Positions 1 to 27,325 of a stretch of 64,000 nucleotides of DNA are shown piece by piece. The notes beneath the pieces are model-generated. The model had not been told where the DNA came from, searched no databases, and was given only the letters and a program-made list of their open reading frames with translations. This DNA comes from Biomphalaria glabrata (lineage: Eukaryota; Mollusca; Gastropoda; Planorbidae), in the NCBI RefSeq assembly GCF_947242115.1, contig NC_074721.1:20272001-20336000 (forward strand), given 5' to 3'. The translations under genes were made by a program, and so were the position numbers. Within the stretch, counting starts at the first letter, position 1. Every line of letters begins with the position of its first letter.

Positions 1-1434
1 CCTGCTTTGCCTTCTTCTTAGCATCACCACAACTTCAGATATTTACCCAGCATAATAAATGGTGGCACATCAAACACATTTAATAATACTGGCACATAGA
101 ATATTCTAAAACTTACTTAGTCATGAAATTAAATACAAAATAATCAATGTTTCACACTTCCGCATAGTCAAGTAGTAGTCACTCTATGGAATGCCTAAGC
201 AAAGTAAGCAATAACTTGGCCTGAAACTGTAGGAATTATATAGTATGGTTGATTTCATGTTTTCCAATAACCATATACGTAGAAATATTTTAAATTCCTT
301 TTTTATTGTTATGTATATATACAAAAATGTAGAATGTGATTGAATATTTTTCAGATGGGTATACTTATGACAAGCTAGCTATGTTGAGTTGGTTAGAGAA
401 AGAACAACGCAGCCCTATGACCAACATGAATCTTACCTCTGCAGAACTTGTGCCTAATCGCACTTTAAAAATGATGATCCAGAAATTCTTACAAAACAAC
501 TAACAAATCTTCCCTACACAGTGCATCTCACAAGACCAGTACACAAACAAAAAGTCAATTCTACAAGCTCTATATTTTTAACACTTTGTCTCAACTCCTC
601 ATTGCTATTCATTTTTATGTACATAAAAACACAACAATAAGGCCTTAAAAAAAAAACAATTATAAATATATATAATTATATTAGGTTCCTTTTCTGAATA
701 GAAACCAACAATTCAAAGATATGTTCAAATAGTAAAAAACTGACGAGATAAAAGTACAGTTGAGTTTTTCCTAAGGTGCCCAGCAATATGAATAAATCTA
801 CAGTACTCCAACATTTTTGTTGTTGTTTATAAGCCAAGATAAAGGCTTTGAAAGAATAATTTATAAATTTTTTACTTCTGCAAGTGTCTATACAATGCAG
901 GGTTAGTAAATAACCTTCATTATAACCTCTATTTGTATGCATTCAATGAGGATAGTCTGTATGTAATTATTATTACATGAAGATTTGTAAGGAACTAAAA
1001 ATCCTAACCAAGGGATAGAAATAGCACTTTTTTGTGTGTGTGGGGGGGGGGGGGGAGAATTGTACTTTTTTTTTTTAAGTTTTTAAAAATGTGCATTTCT
1101 TTGGCACTTTGGTGAGGCAAAGAGCAGGCTATATTTTTAAAATGCAAAAAAGACTGCGTTTCAAAAGTAATTTTTGATGCAGTTTTTCAACAATTCCCAA
1201 AACATTTCCTTTAGTTTTAAAACCATAATTGTCATAAATGTACATTTTTACATGTTGTATACAGATTCCTTGAATTCTCCAACATTCCTATTTATTTAAG
1301 TGGCCTTTCATATAAATTCCCAATACATTTGTAGAGACTACTAGCTGTGTTCAATAGTTGACACATTGTACTCCCTTACTTCCCAGTTGGATATACATCT
1401 ATAACCATCATCATAATCAGACTTCTTCTAGATG
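1..1434. other. No gene seen; AT-rich flank
   Basis: I see no exon, conserved peptide or RNA gene here. The stretch is AT-rich with homopolymer runs, including a G run near 1030-1045 and several A or T tracts. Short open frames have low-complexity translations and no recognisable motif. Confidence 0.6.
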
Positions 1435-1486
1435 ATAGGTCAAAAGTTTTGGGAAAAACTGGTCTACTGCAATGTTATTACATTTG
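1435..1486. repeat. 52-bp direct repeat, second copy at 2366-2417
   Basis: These 52 bases are identical to 2366-2417. The second copy spans the right end of the hAT-type element at 1660-2392 plus its flank, so a piece of element end and neighbouring DNA appears to have been copied about 930 bp away. No target duplication surrounds this copy. Confidence 0.8.
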
Positions 1487-1544
1487 CTTTTCCCCCACCT
1501 GTACGCTGACTTTTTCATACTTGCTATATTTGACCCATTCTTTG

Positions 1545-1612
1545 ATAACCACATTGGCTGAATCCTGGGGTTTTTAATTTCAGAATCTTTTGGATGCCTC
1601 AGAGTCCACTGA
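1545..1612 (+). mobile_element. Decayed tRNA-derived SINE fragment
   Basis: A short stretch contains a B-box-like GAATCCTGG followed by a body ending in a CCTCAGAGTCCAC motif. The same order of motifs is seen in the better preserved copy at 19193-19420, so this is a fragment of the same family. Ends are not definable. Confidence 0.5.
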
Positions 1613-1659
1613 GAACATATACATTAGTCAGTTATTGCACTTGTGAATATAGTCTACTG

Positions 1660-2392
1660 CAATGTTTCCTAAAGTGACTTAAACGTGTACCCCCAGAAGA
1701 CTTTGGAGGGGGTACGCATTGCACCTCAATAACTATGCTGAAATACTGTTTTTTTATGTTCTGTAAATAAATTAGTAATAAGTTTTAATTCAAATTTTTA
1801 AAAAAAATATCATTTGATTTTATATTTCTATAAACTCATAATCAGTGTTATTAAACATCTTAAAAATGTATTTCTCAAATCTCTGTTAATAAATAGAGAT
1901 CTTTTTTGAATGTCAAAAAGATTATATTCTATAATTGTTTGTGCACTTTTGAATGGTGCAACTCACAAACAGAATTCTTTATTGTAAGATTTATAGTTTT
2001 TGATGTTCCAATAAAAATGACATTAGAGTATTGCTTTGAATCTTCGCCATGTGAAGTGAAAAGACATTCATTAGTGTCTTAAAATACTCATTTTAACTCT
2101 CTGGTTTCTGAAACATGTCTATCCGGTTTTAACAGAAAACTTTCTGAACATCTTGTGTTTTCCAACTTCATATGTGAAGTTGCTTTTTCCATATTTGTAG
2201 AAATTAAGTAGAGAGAAAAGGAACAGAATATAGGATGAGGAACAGCATCTCAGATTAAAAATAATAACCAAGGAACCATGTTACATGATCTGTCATCTCA
2301 GCACATAGATGCAAGTACATGGAGAGGGTGGACTCAGTGTTTCAAAAATTTTAAAAGGGGTACACATAGGTCAAAAGTTTTGGGAAAAACTG
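1660..2392. mobile_element. hAT-type non-autonomous DNA transposon, 733 bp
   Basis: The left end begins CAATGTTTCC and the right end, read on the other strand, begins CAGTTTTTCC. Both run on to GTGTACCCC within about 35 bp, so they are imperfect terminal inverted repeats. An identical 8-bp duplication GTCTACTG lies directly outside both ends (1652-1659 and 2393-2400), the size made by hAT transposases. No transposase reading frame is inside, so it would depend on an enzyme supplied elsewhere. The interior is AT-rich. Confidence 0.75.
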
Positions 2393-2417
2393 GTCTACTG
2401 CAATGTTATTACATTTG

Positions 2418-5400
2418 TTAAATCTTAGAGTATTTTTTTATAAGTATGTGTCAATGATTTTGAAATAATTCAGGGTATGCTCTACCAGCTTTAGTAGTTC
2501 AACTACCATTAACCCTTGTTCAGCTGTATGACATCTTGAAATATTAGGTGAGTTTGACCCATTACTTTTGTTGTTACTTCACTTAAAATACTGTTTTGAA
2601 AGCCTTAACATGAGCCTTATGATGGCACATCCAGGAGTCATGTATACCCTTTTCAAGGGTTATTTGGAATATGCACAATATATAAATATATGTTAATTAG
2701 CCTTAAAAATTTTCTTTATTTTGTTGTGATTTGTCTTAAAAATCTGTAAAAAAAAAAAAAAAAAAAAAATTTAAATAGTCAATCAATAGCTTTTACAGAG
2801 CTAATTGAACTTTCCCTGTGATACTTGCATACATTTTATGTATTATATACATACTTTTGTAATTAAACTTGCTTTGTTTAGATACTAAATAAATTTATCT
2901 TTTGTGATTTACAGGCTTCACTGATAGATTGCTTAGTATTAAAATAGCTTTTTAAAAAAATATCAACTGTGATAATTAAGTCATTGTAAATTTATAAATC
3001 CATCCATTTAATTTATGAATTGTAAGCTGTTATACTTTACAAGCAAAAGTGAAACAATAGTCAGCCACTCAAGAATAGACACATCCTACTCAAGTCTTAA
3101 GCTTTTTTTCTTTTTTTAAAAAGTTACAACACAACTTGTTTTTTATGTTACTTTATTTATGTGTGTGTGTGTTTTTTTTTTTATTTCAAATGTATAAAAG
3201 ACAAACAAAATGAACAGATGATGGCATAAAGCAATAACAAAGAGGGTAGACTAAAAACAAAATCCCAGTGAGAGGTAGCACAGACAAGAATTAGTTCATA
3301 TTGTCTTATTTCCCCCAAATTCTTTTTTTTTAACTAAAAATAAATAAAACTTTTACACTATTAAATGATTCAATTCTTTTGGTAACATGAACAAAAAAAA
3401 AAAAATGAAAATCCATGTCCTTTCTCACTAGTACACAGGTAATATAAAAAAAACAACAAAAAAACAATTCCAATGAAATGTCCTATGCAGGCTATGAAAT
3501 ATGTACAAAGTATATATACATGCTTGAATAATCTCTAACAAAATAAAAAAACAAACAATCAATCACAGATAATGAATTTCTTTTTTGTACTTGAAACTCT
3601 AACAAAAATTAATTTCAAACCTTTCAAAGGTTGGCAGCAAGGAATTGAATAATGAACTAGGACATGTAGCAATCTTTTAGCAATTTAATTTTCCCATTAT
3701 ATCAAAGACTACATATTTTTGTATTGAAATGGACTATATATATAATTTAACAAATAATAAATGTGTGAAAAAGGGTAAATAGTGACAACGCAATGAAGCA
3801 TTTTGAACAAATTTTATGCACAATTTACCAATTATCTAAAGATGTTCAAACTTTAATTTCTTTCCATAAATGAGAAAAAAAAAAATTTTAAAAATGGTAA
3901 GCAGTGGATTTTATACGAGAAATATGTAGTTTCTAAGGCAGAGATTCTTTGAAATAAATTCTAAGTAAGAAACTAACAAAAAAATCATGATCAATAGATT
4001 TCAGGATTTTTTGAAAGGTAATTTTTCCAACTGTAAATGCAACATAATGATGCGGTACTTGAAATCTTTACAAGGCTTTTAATTGAAACAATGAAATTTA
4101 AAAATAAGATCGACAATAAATTATAATTAATCATAGACAAAATTTGTCTTTATGTAAGGTATTAACCTGTTTACAACTTTCAAATCATTTTTGTAAAAAG
4201 TAATGTTTAAAAAATATTTTGGTACACTTGGAAATGTACTAAGTATTGGTATTTCATAATGTAGCTATTTAATATGATTTGAAATAGTTTTTTTTTCTAT
4301 TTAAATGTCTATATAATTGAATAATTAACTGCCATTTTAGCATTCTATCCTGCAGCTAAGTAAGTCATGTTGGAATTTCTTGTGTCATGGTACTTTCTAT
4401 TTTTATTTTTGTTGGTATATTCATTAAAACCAATAATAAAGAACAAGCTACACCACTCACTTTGTGGCCTAGAACAATGGATGTAGGATTTAAACAGCAA
4501 AAATTACATTAGCCAAGAGATTTAAGCAGCTATGATGAACATCTTTGATATTTCCACTCTAAGGAAGCCATAAAGCATTGACAGGGAACCCATGTAACTC
4601 TTACTTTATACATCCTAAATTCAAATAAACACATTTATGAATTGGCCACTAATAAATTCTGTAAGACAGGAATATTCAGAAAAATATATTTGTTATAGCT
4701 TCAAGTAAAGCAAAATTTCCAACACCTTTAGGAATAGAATTAGAATGGCTACTTAAGCTAGGAATGGTTTTAAGTTAATTGATTTATATGACTTTCTTTT
4801 TTGTTTCGGAAAATGTTCTGGTAGCTCAGAAAAAAAAAGCCACAAAAAAAAAATGGTTTATTTAAAAGAATCTAGGTAACAATTTAAAGCTATTTATTAT
4901 GACAGAGATTTACAAAAAAAAAATCCAAGAACTGTAGTCTTAGTAGCTCTATTAAATGTTTGAAGGTCACCAGGAGACAATCAATAAAAATATTCAAGTG
5001 ACAATCATACAATTCACAGTACATATATAGTCTAGCCACCAAATGCAGACAATAAGAAACCTTTATACATCAAGGCAGTAACAGTAAGATCATTCCAATC
5101 ATGATTTACACTGCAGTGAATTGAGGGAATGCATGTTGCTTTTTTTTCCATACTTAAAAATGCTTCTGAAACAAAAGGCTTAAAAAAAAAACAACTGTGT
5201 ACTAAATACACAACATTTCAGCAAAAACAAGTACTAAATCAACCTATCAATTTAATTTTAAGAGGATTAGTTTTAACCTTCATAAATGTTAGATTAATTA
5301 CATGTGTGTCCAAAGCATGATCAAGCTTATTTGAAGTGAACATTAAATTTAATATTTAAAAATATTACTGATAGGTTAACAAAACAAAAAAAAACAAAAC

Positions 5401-5927
5401 AACTGTTTACTGAATTCATGTTTTACATTGTACTTTTTTCCTAAATGATAGTAAATTAAGTAAGTTATCTAAGTCTCATTTTGGTATTATTCAATAAGTG
5501 AATATTCTAAATAAAAAAAATTAAATGACTTTTTTTAACAATTATCAGATCATTGTGTGTTGAAAATAAGCTATACGAATACCGGCATAGTTGGTTTTTT
5601 TTTACTTTAAATAAAAACTGGTCAAACAATTTAACAAGCCTCATGATATGTGGCCATAACAAGATATTAGAGTGGCTCTACGTGCCAGTGTTTACAGTGT
5701 ATAAGACCTAGATCTAGATCTGGCAGGTAGGAAATACTAAGCCAATTGCTTTGGAAGAGGTCTTACAATAGCCACAAAGTGAGGAATAATATCAGATTTC
5801 TGTGATTTTTCCTTCAGAGATGGCTTCTAAACTGAAGCTATTACCCTGAAACGCTTCAGGACTTTAATGGATTGGGATATCCAATTAAGATTTTACATCC
5901 TCAAGATGAAGAACTTGGCAGATTAAT
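2418..5927. other. Gene-free 3' flank of KANSL1
   Basis: No conserved peptide is visible on either strand. The part nearest 5927 should include the 3' UTR of the minus-strand KANSL1 gene. Several AATAAA hexamers exist on the minus strand, for example 4893-4898, but none can be assigned. Long A or T runs (for example 2749-2769) and a TG microsatellite near 3161-3171 are the only other structure. Confidence 0.55.
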
Positions 5928-21451
<15,524 letters not shown>

Positions 21452-22490
21452 AAACGCATTTAAAAAAACGTCACAAGTCTATCAGTAAATGTTACCTAGA
21501 TCTAATCTAGATCTAGACAGAATCTAAGTTACCATCACATAACTTATCTTTAAATTTAGACCTTTTTTTTTTTTTTTTAAAGTGGAGGGGGGCAGAGATT
21601 CACTATAATAATCATGACGACATAAATGCTACACCATAGCATAGATTAAGAGCACGCCGCCGTTATGATCAGTTTTAATAAGCACGTGACATTGGCCAAC
21701 AAGGAAAACGATGTGGGACGATATTATTATTAGATATAGACTCTAGATCTAGATCCGATTTATTTTCATAAACATCAGTAGATCTAATTCTAGATCTCAT
21801 TAAATCAAAAGTGCATTAATTAGGTCTAGATCTAGAGTGCTTCTGTTCAAAGTTAGAATTCTGTTAAGTCGCAAGTATAATTGTGAAGTCATTCGATTAA
21901 CAGACATAGCCTATTTTACAAACCACACTTTCTACACAACATAACACAATGACCACGTGATCGGGCCACGTCCTTGTACATCACATTATATGAGAAGAAT
22001 ACGAATCCACGCTTATCTCCAAATTGATTAATCCTAGTGAATTTATAATAATTCAGGCAAAATATTTTAACATTAAAGATAAAATGCATCAAGTCGGAAG
22101 CAGCAATAAATTATCCATAAGCCAGAGAGTATGCATTTTTCTTTTCACATATCGCATATCGCTGTCATGGCGGTAAAAGTTTATTCACAATAATTACAAA
22201 CAATCCCCTAACGCTCAGGGAACGCGATGAATACTATCAATAGTGTTATCCCTCTAGAAGTCATTTCCTGATTGGACGATTCAAAGGTTAGAGGTCAACA
22301 ACATGAATATTCAATTTTAGCTCTTCGATGAAAAAACAATGCATACGTCGGAATAAACAAGTAAAATATATTACCGGTACCTCAAAAAAAAATTTTTTTA
22401 AATATGTAATTTTTCAAAATGATCAAAAAAGATCTAGATCTATATATTTTTTCCCCGAAGTCAGTTGCTCCAAAAGTTGTATTGTAACGA
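21452..22490. other. Region upstream of KANSL1; promoter presumed here
   Basis: This region lies 5' of the minus-strand KANSL1 start codon and should hold its 5' UTR and promoter, but no TATA box or initiator can be fixed. Several CACGTG or CACGTGA motifs occur (for example near 21683 and 21953), and TCTAGATC motifs are dense at 21500-21840. No gene on the plus strand is visible. Confidence 0.4.
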
Positions 22491-22720
22491 CAGGCGGCCT
22501 TAGCAGTGCGCGGAGCCCTCCGCGAGTGTCATAGCAGGGCCACGAATATGCCTACTTACTTGTACGATGGGCTCTATATCGCCACCCCCCCCCCCCCCCG
22601 CCCAAGGCGCAGTGCATGGAGCGGCGGTTAGCCCTCTCGCCACCCACAACGGCCGCATCTGGTGTTAAATGGTCTTCTGTAGCAGAGTCATGGAGTGGGT
22701 AGACCAATTTTGTGAATAAG
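22491..22720 (+). mobile_element. Fragment of a CAGGGGCGGCC-type MITE
   Basis: The left end CAGGCGGCCTTAGCAGTGCG closely resembles the terminus of the small element at 32614-32732, which reads CAGGGGCGGCCTTAGCACTG on the other strand. The rest is GC-rich with a 15-16-base C run. The right end and any target duplication could not be found. Confidence 0.4.
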
Positions 22721-23389
22721 CTACTGTTTGTGTAAATAATTATTTATAAAACTATTCTACTAATATCTTCAATCGCTTACAAACAACAATGAAGGAAAAA
22801 AAAGAAATACTCCATATTAAAAACCTCAACTGTCACATTATTTTTTTGCCACAAGTGCAATTTAATTTAAAAAGTTATCTTTTTCTAACGATAGGAATAT
22901 AGACCGAGATTTAAAAACTGTTGCGCAAAATGAACTTTATAATCATGAATACATGCGGGAAGACCCAGTGTTGTAGGTGCTCGGGATATAGAATGTCTTG
23001 AGCTCCAAACCAAATTTACTTAGTAGATTATTAACCATAGACATAAATAAATATAGACTGGCAGTAGGAATTTATTTTTATTTGGGGGGAGTCAATATGT
23101 TTTATGTACTATATCTATGTGAAGAAAAAATGGCGGCGATTGAGCAATAAATTCTAGGACTAACATTTCAGCCAATATATACCTTTGATCTTTAGTTTTG
23201 AAAAGTACAAAACTGCCATATTCCCAATATTTTGTCTTTGTTTTATAATCATAGACATAGGCAAATATATATAGGTTTGTGATGTGGATCTACAAACTTC
23301 TCTTTTCCCAAATATTTCCGATAATAATTTGTTCTTTATCGTCCAGTCTATATATATATGTCTATGTTATTAACCTATACGGTATTTAA
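22721..23389. other. Intergenic, nothing recognised
   Basis: No conserved peptide, RNA gene or clear repeat end was seen on either strand. The sequence is AT-rich and lies between a MITE fragment and a dispersed repeat. Confidence 0.5.
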
Positions 23390-23580
23390 AAAATCATAAC
23401 CGTCAAACCAGAGTTTTCCCAATGTGGCCAATTAGCTACTAATTCTTTACAAAAACTGCCAATTCTTTAGGAAAATTGTTAGAGCCATTTTTCGAGATCA
23501 CTGTTCAGGTTCCAGCTTTTGCAATGAGTTTGCAAAATAAATAGAAGGATAATAACAAGAAAAACATTTTAAAACTACTT
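23390..23580 (+). repeat. Dispersed repeat, related copy at 25080-25260
   Basis: The two stretches share AAACTGxCAAxTTCTxAGGAAAA, GTTAGAGCC, GTTCAGGTTCCA and TTTGCA in the same order and spacing, with about 75-80 percent identity by eye. They are in the same orientation 1.7 kb apart. The family is not recognised and neither copy codes for protein. Confidence 0.6.
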
Positions 23581-23599
23581 TTAAAAAAGACAATTATAG

Positions 23600-24602
23600 T
23601 TCGTCCATCGTGGTTCAATGATGACCACTTTGTCATCCAGGGGCTGAGGGCTTTACACTGGGGTTCTATGCCTCCTCATGTAGCTGGTGAGACCTATGTG
23701 AGCCCGGAATGTTCGGCTGCACACTGGGCAGGTTATTCCAGCTGGAGCTAGTGTCGTGGGCCTTGCTTTTCTTCTCTGGCATTTTTCTTCTGCCAGCGTT
23801 GTTCTCTTTTCCTCAGCAACCTGTGCGCCAGTTTTTACAGTGCGACGCCATGATGCTCTCTCATGTGCCCCTGTCTCCCAGGTGGCTGGGTCTATGCTGA
23901 ACGCCTTCAGAGAAGCTTTGAGGGTGTCCCTGAAGCGCTTTCTTTGACCACCTTGCGAGCGCTTTCCGTTGCTTAGTTGGCCATACAAGAGTCGTTTAGG
24001 GATGCGGTGGTCTTCCATTCTGCAGACATGTCCTGTCCATCGCAGCTGGAACTGCATCAGGGTTGTGTGGATGCTTTGCGGACCCGCTCTTTGAAGGACT
24101 TCAGTATCTGGTATTTTGTCTTGCCATTTGACATTCAGTATTTTTCTTAGACATGTCATGTGGAAGTGATTCAGTTTCTTTGCATGTTTTCTGTACACTG
24201 TCCACGTTTCTGAAGCATAGAGCAATGTAGGGAGGATGAAGGCTCGGTACATCCCTAGCTTTGTATTTGTGGTGATACCACGTCTGTTCCAGACATTTTT
24301 AGACAGTCTGCCATAGAATGAACTTGCTTTGGCGATACGCAGGTCGATTTCATTATCAATCTTTCCGTTTCTGGACAGTGTGCTGCCATAAATGTGAATC
24401 TGTCCACTGCATTTATATTATATCCATTTATCTTGATGCTTGGATCCAAGTAGGCTTTTCCAGGAGCAGGTAAATATAAGACTTTAGTCTTATTTGTGTT
24501 GATGGTAAGGCCAAAGTTTCAGCATGCTCTTGAGAAGTCATTGACAATGCTCTGCAGATCATTTTCAGAGCAGGCATTTAGGGCACAGTCGTCAGCACTC
24601 GT
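23600..24602 (-). mobile_element. LINE fragment, reverse transcriptase C-terminal part
   Basis: Minus-strand translation gives the end of a non-LTR reverse transcriptase: an ADDCAL catalytic box near 24600, then AYLDPSIKINGYNINAVDRF, ILPTLLYASETWTVYRKH, LRWTGHVCRMEDHRIPKRL and a final zinc-finger-like CPVCSRTFRAHIGL with two distal histidines, a layout common in molluscan endonuclease-reverse transcriptase proteins. The 5' part is missing beyond 24602. The reading frame changes near 24250, and the finger has SYMRRH where SH is usual. It is dead. The family is RTE- or L2-like, not resolved further. Confidence 0.85.
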
Positions 24603-24775
24603 TGATCAGGAAACATGAATAGGACCAAGATGCCTGTGTGTAGTCGCTATGTTGTGTCTGTTCTATTTATGTGTATGTTTCTGTTGTGTTGTCTTTATAT
24701 GAGAAAAGAGTCCTTGTAATCACAACAAATTTCAATAAGGATCAATAAAGCAGACTTAGTCTTAGTCTTATACAA
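24603..24775 (+). mobile_element. LINE or SINE 3' tail with CTTAGT repeats
   Basis: A plus-strand stretch ends with CAATAAGGATCAATAAAGCA followed by repeated CTTAGT units, a typical simple-repeat tail of a non-LTR retroposon. No coding part remains. The motif GTGTGTAGTCGCTATG also occurs near 59588. Confidence 0.5.
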
Positions 24776-25079
24776 CTTATAGAGCGATTACTTTCTCTTA
24801 ATAACTATTGAATGTTATAGAGCATTTTCTACCCCCTCCCCCAAGAAAAATAATCCTGGTTAATCTAATGTATAGATCTACTAGACATTATAGTATAAAA
24901 TAATATTCCAATGATAGGCCTTTAGATCTAGATTTAGACGACGATGCGCAAAATGTCCCTGAACATTAATTTATTAAACTCTTGAATGAATGAGGAAATA
25001 ACCGAAGACATAGGTCTACAGTTCGTTCAAAATAAATATTTTCTAGTTCTCTAGCCAAATCTTTTTTTTTTTTACTTTG

Positions 25080-25260
25080 AAAAGGTCAAATCAGAGTTTT
25101 GAAAACGAGCTAGTAGCCTAAATCGTTCCTTAAGATATACAAAAACTGTCAAATTTCTAGGAAAATCGTTAGAGCCGTTTTAGAAATTTGTGTTCAGGTT
25201 CCATCCTTTGCACAGAAGGGTCCGGGAAGGTACGAGAAGAATAGAAGTATTGTAAAAAAG
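25080..25260 (+). repeat. Second copy of the 23390-23580 dispersed repeat
   Basis: It matches 23390-23580 in motif order, including CAGAGTTTT, GTTAGAGCC and GTTCAGGTTCCA. It diverges downstream of the last shared block. Function and family are unknown. Confidence 0.6.
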
Positions 25261-26143
25261 TAGATTCACAGTTGGCGTTCAATATGGACAAAAATAATGA
25301 TTTCTTGAAATTTTTTTTTTTTTTTTTGTGTGGGCCCCAAAAGTGGAAAAGTCGAAAATCCTGCTTATAATTCACGCGCTGGCACGTTTTCAGGGGCGAC
25401 AAGTTGGAGATATACGGAGGAACTAGATAGAAAACAAAAAATAAGCCTTTACATCAGTGGTCTTCAACGGGGGCGATATCGCCCCCTAGGGGGCGTTTTC
25501 GAGATTTTGGGGGTCGCTGAGAGCCAAAGGGGCGGTAGGGGGGCGCTGGGCACAAAAGGGGGCGCTGGGCATAAATAAGAAACTAAAGGTGCTCTGAAAC
25601 AAAACAAATTAAACAATTCTTCAACATTAAAGCTGGAAAAGTTCTAGTTAACTTGCTTCTAATTTAAGAACAGAAACAACGTTAGAAATGGAGTTCGGGA
25701 ATCCCATTTTCTATTTTTAAATTCTTACTTCTTTTACTGTGATTATGTAGCATTTATTGTCCTTGGATCTTGCGCGTATAAACGTTTAAGATTTGATAAA
25801 TAAAATAGGTAATACCCCTTTTAGATTATATCTAGATATGTTAATATATTGATATTAAAATATTAATTGCAAAAAACATTAAAGGTAACATTTAATAGAA
25901 AAATTTAACTTTTTAAAAACACAAAACATTGATAAAATGTTTTTACGAAAACTCACTGGGATGTCATGTAATATTACCTTGAGATTTAGTGAATTGCCAC
26001 TAGAAAAAAAGTAAGTTCTACTTTGATGGCATGTTCAGATGATAATAAATGACAATTTTTAAATTGTTCAAATTGAGTTGCATGAAAAAATAGATTTACA
26101 AAACTATGTCTTCAGTAAAAAGAATGTAAACATAGGAGGCACA

Positions 26144-26309
26144 CAGTGGCGTAGCTAGGGTGGGGGGGAGGGGGGAAATTGAATTTAAGGGGGGCCCAAA
26201 TTAGTGCTTTTTTAATTAATTTAATTAAATATTACGCAAAATGCAGCGGCCCCCAAAGATGTCAAGCCCCCTGGACCCCAAACGATGGACATTCCTAGCT
26301 ACGCCCCAG
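26144..26309. mobile_element. Small nested MITE, 166 bp, 8-bp duplication
   Basis: Ends read CAGTGGCGTAGCTAGG and, on the other strand, CTGGGGCGTAGCTAGG. The 8-bp GAGGCACA flanks both sides exactly (26136-26143 and 26310-26317). It has no coding capacity. Because it interrupts the larger hAT element, it is the younger insertion of the two. Confidence 0.88.
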
Positions 26310-26437
26310 GAGGCACAACAGAGATGTGGCTGCATTTAAATGTTTCAGTAAAATTCCAAAACTGTGGTCGAAATTGGAATTATGTTTTAGCTTTTCAACA
26401 TAGATGGGTAACCTAGATTTGGTGCGTAACAAAGTTA

Positions 26438-26560
26438 ATGAATAAGCAAAGAAAGAGACTGGATGTACCCACTAGAGGAGACCTTCGCCTTGCTTTGGCT
26501 AATTTAAAGCTTGAAATTTTAAATATTGTCAGACTGCAGGAGGCACAAGGTTACCATTAG
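26438..26560 (+). pseudogene. hAT transposase C-terminal remnant
   Basis: A 40-codon frame contains KQRKRLDVPTRGDLRLALAN and ends EAQGYH before a TAG. It resembles the end of ZBED5/SCAND3-like hAT transposases, where a basic KxRNRL motif is followed by DLRLxL and a terminal SH. The upstream dimerisation segment is recognisable only in pieces and broken by stops. The DDE catalytic core is not detectable. Confidence 0.65.
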
Positions 26561-27325
26561 CTTAATTTCATTTTGTAGTGAATTCAGCAATAATAATATT
26601 TATATCAAAAAGTAAAACTAAATTTACAATTAAACCTAAAAACAGTAGGCCCTAATATTCCAAAATTTTAACGGAGACTTTCTTAGGATTTGAAAGAAAG
26701 TCTTTACAATTAATTTGTGTGTGTAATCACTGCTAATTATTTGACATAATTTTTGCATAATGATAATATAGCCTGTTTTTGCCTTTAATTCCGAGATTAC
26801 AGCTGAGTCCAGTGTTTCACATAACTAAGCAAACCCAACTGCGACCTACATATTTTCCCGTATTTTATGCAGACAACGCCGTTGTATGCTAACTTTTCTT
26901 TGAGTATCAAATGTTTGTCCCGCAGATTTTGTAAGAGCTCTCGAACTGTTTCTCTCTGAGGCCATCTGCTGCCAGAGAATGCTGCCAGGTACTTTCCTCT
27001 ATGCCAGTGAGAGCAAAATGGCGCCTGAATAAATCTTTATAGCTCTCACGGGGGAGGGGGGCACCTCTGTAACTCAGTCCTCCTCAAAGCTCGTCAGTCA
27101 TAGACCAAGGAGTTCACAACAATCGCCTTTGGCATGCGGTCGTCTCCCAAGCGGGATAAGTGACAGCATAAAAATTAATAGATAAATGATATTTTGTTCA
27201 AATTTGCCTTCTCACGCTTCTTTATAACTGTTTTTCTTAGAGGGGGGCGCTGGCGAATTTTTGTAAAGAAAAAATTCGAAAAGGGGGCGGTAAGCCAAAA
27301 AAGGTTGAAGACCACTGCTTTACAT

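Larger units (their letters stand above)
25455..27317 (+). mobile_element. hAT element remnant, 1,863 bp, with 8-bp duplication
   Basis: Ends read CAGTGGTCTTCAACG and, on the other strand, CAGTGGTCTTCAACC, a hAT (Charlie-like) terminus. The 8-bp CTTTACAT is duplicated exactly at 25447-25454 and 27318-27325. GC-rich blocks with GGGGGCG follow both tips. A short conserved C-terminal transposase piece survives at 26438-26560, so this is an eroded or internally deleted hAT copy and not an unrelated MITE. A 166-bp element is nested at 26144-26309. Confidence 0.88.
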
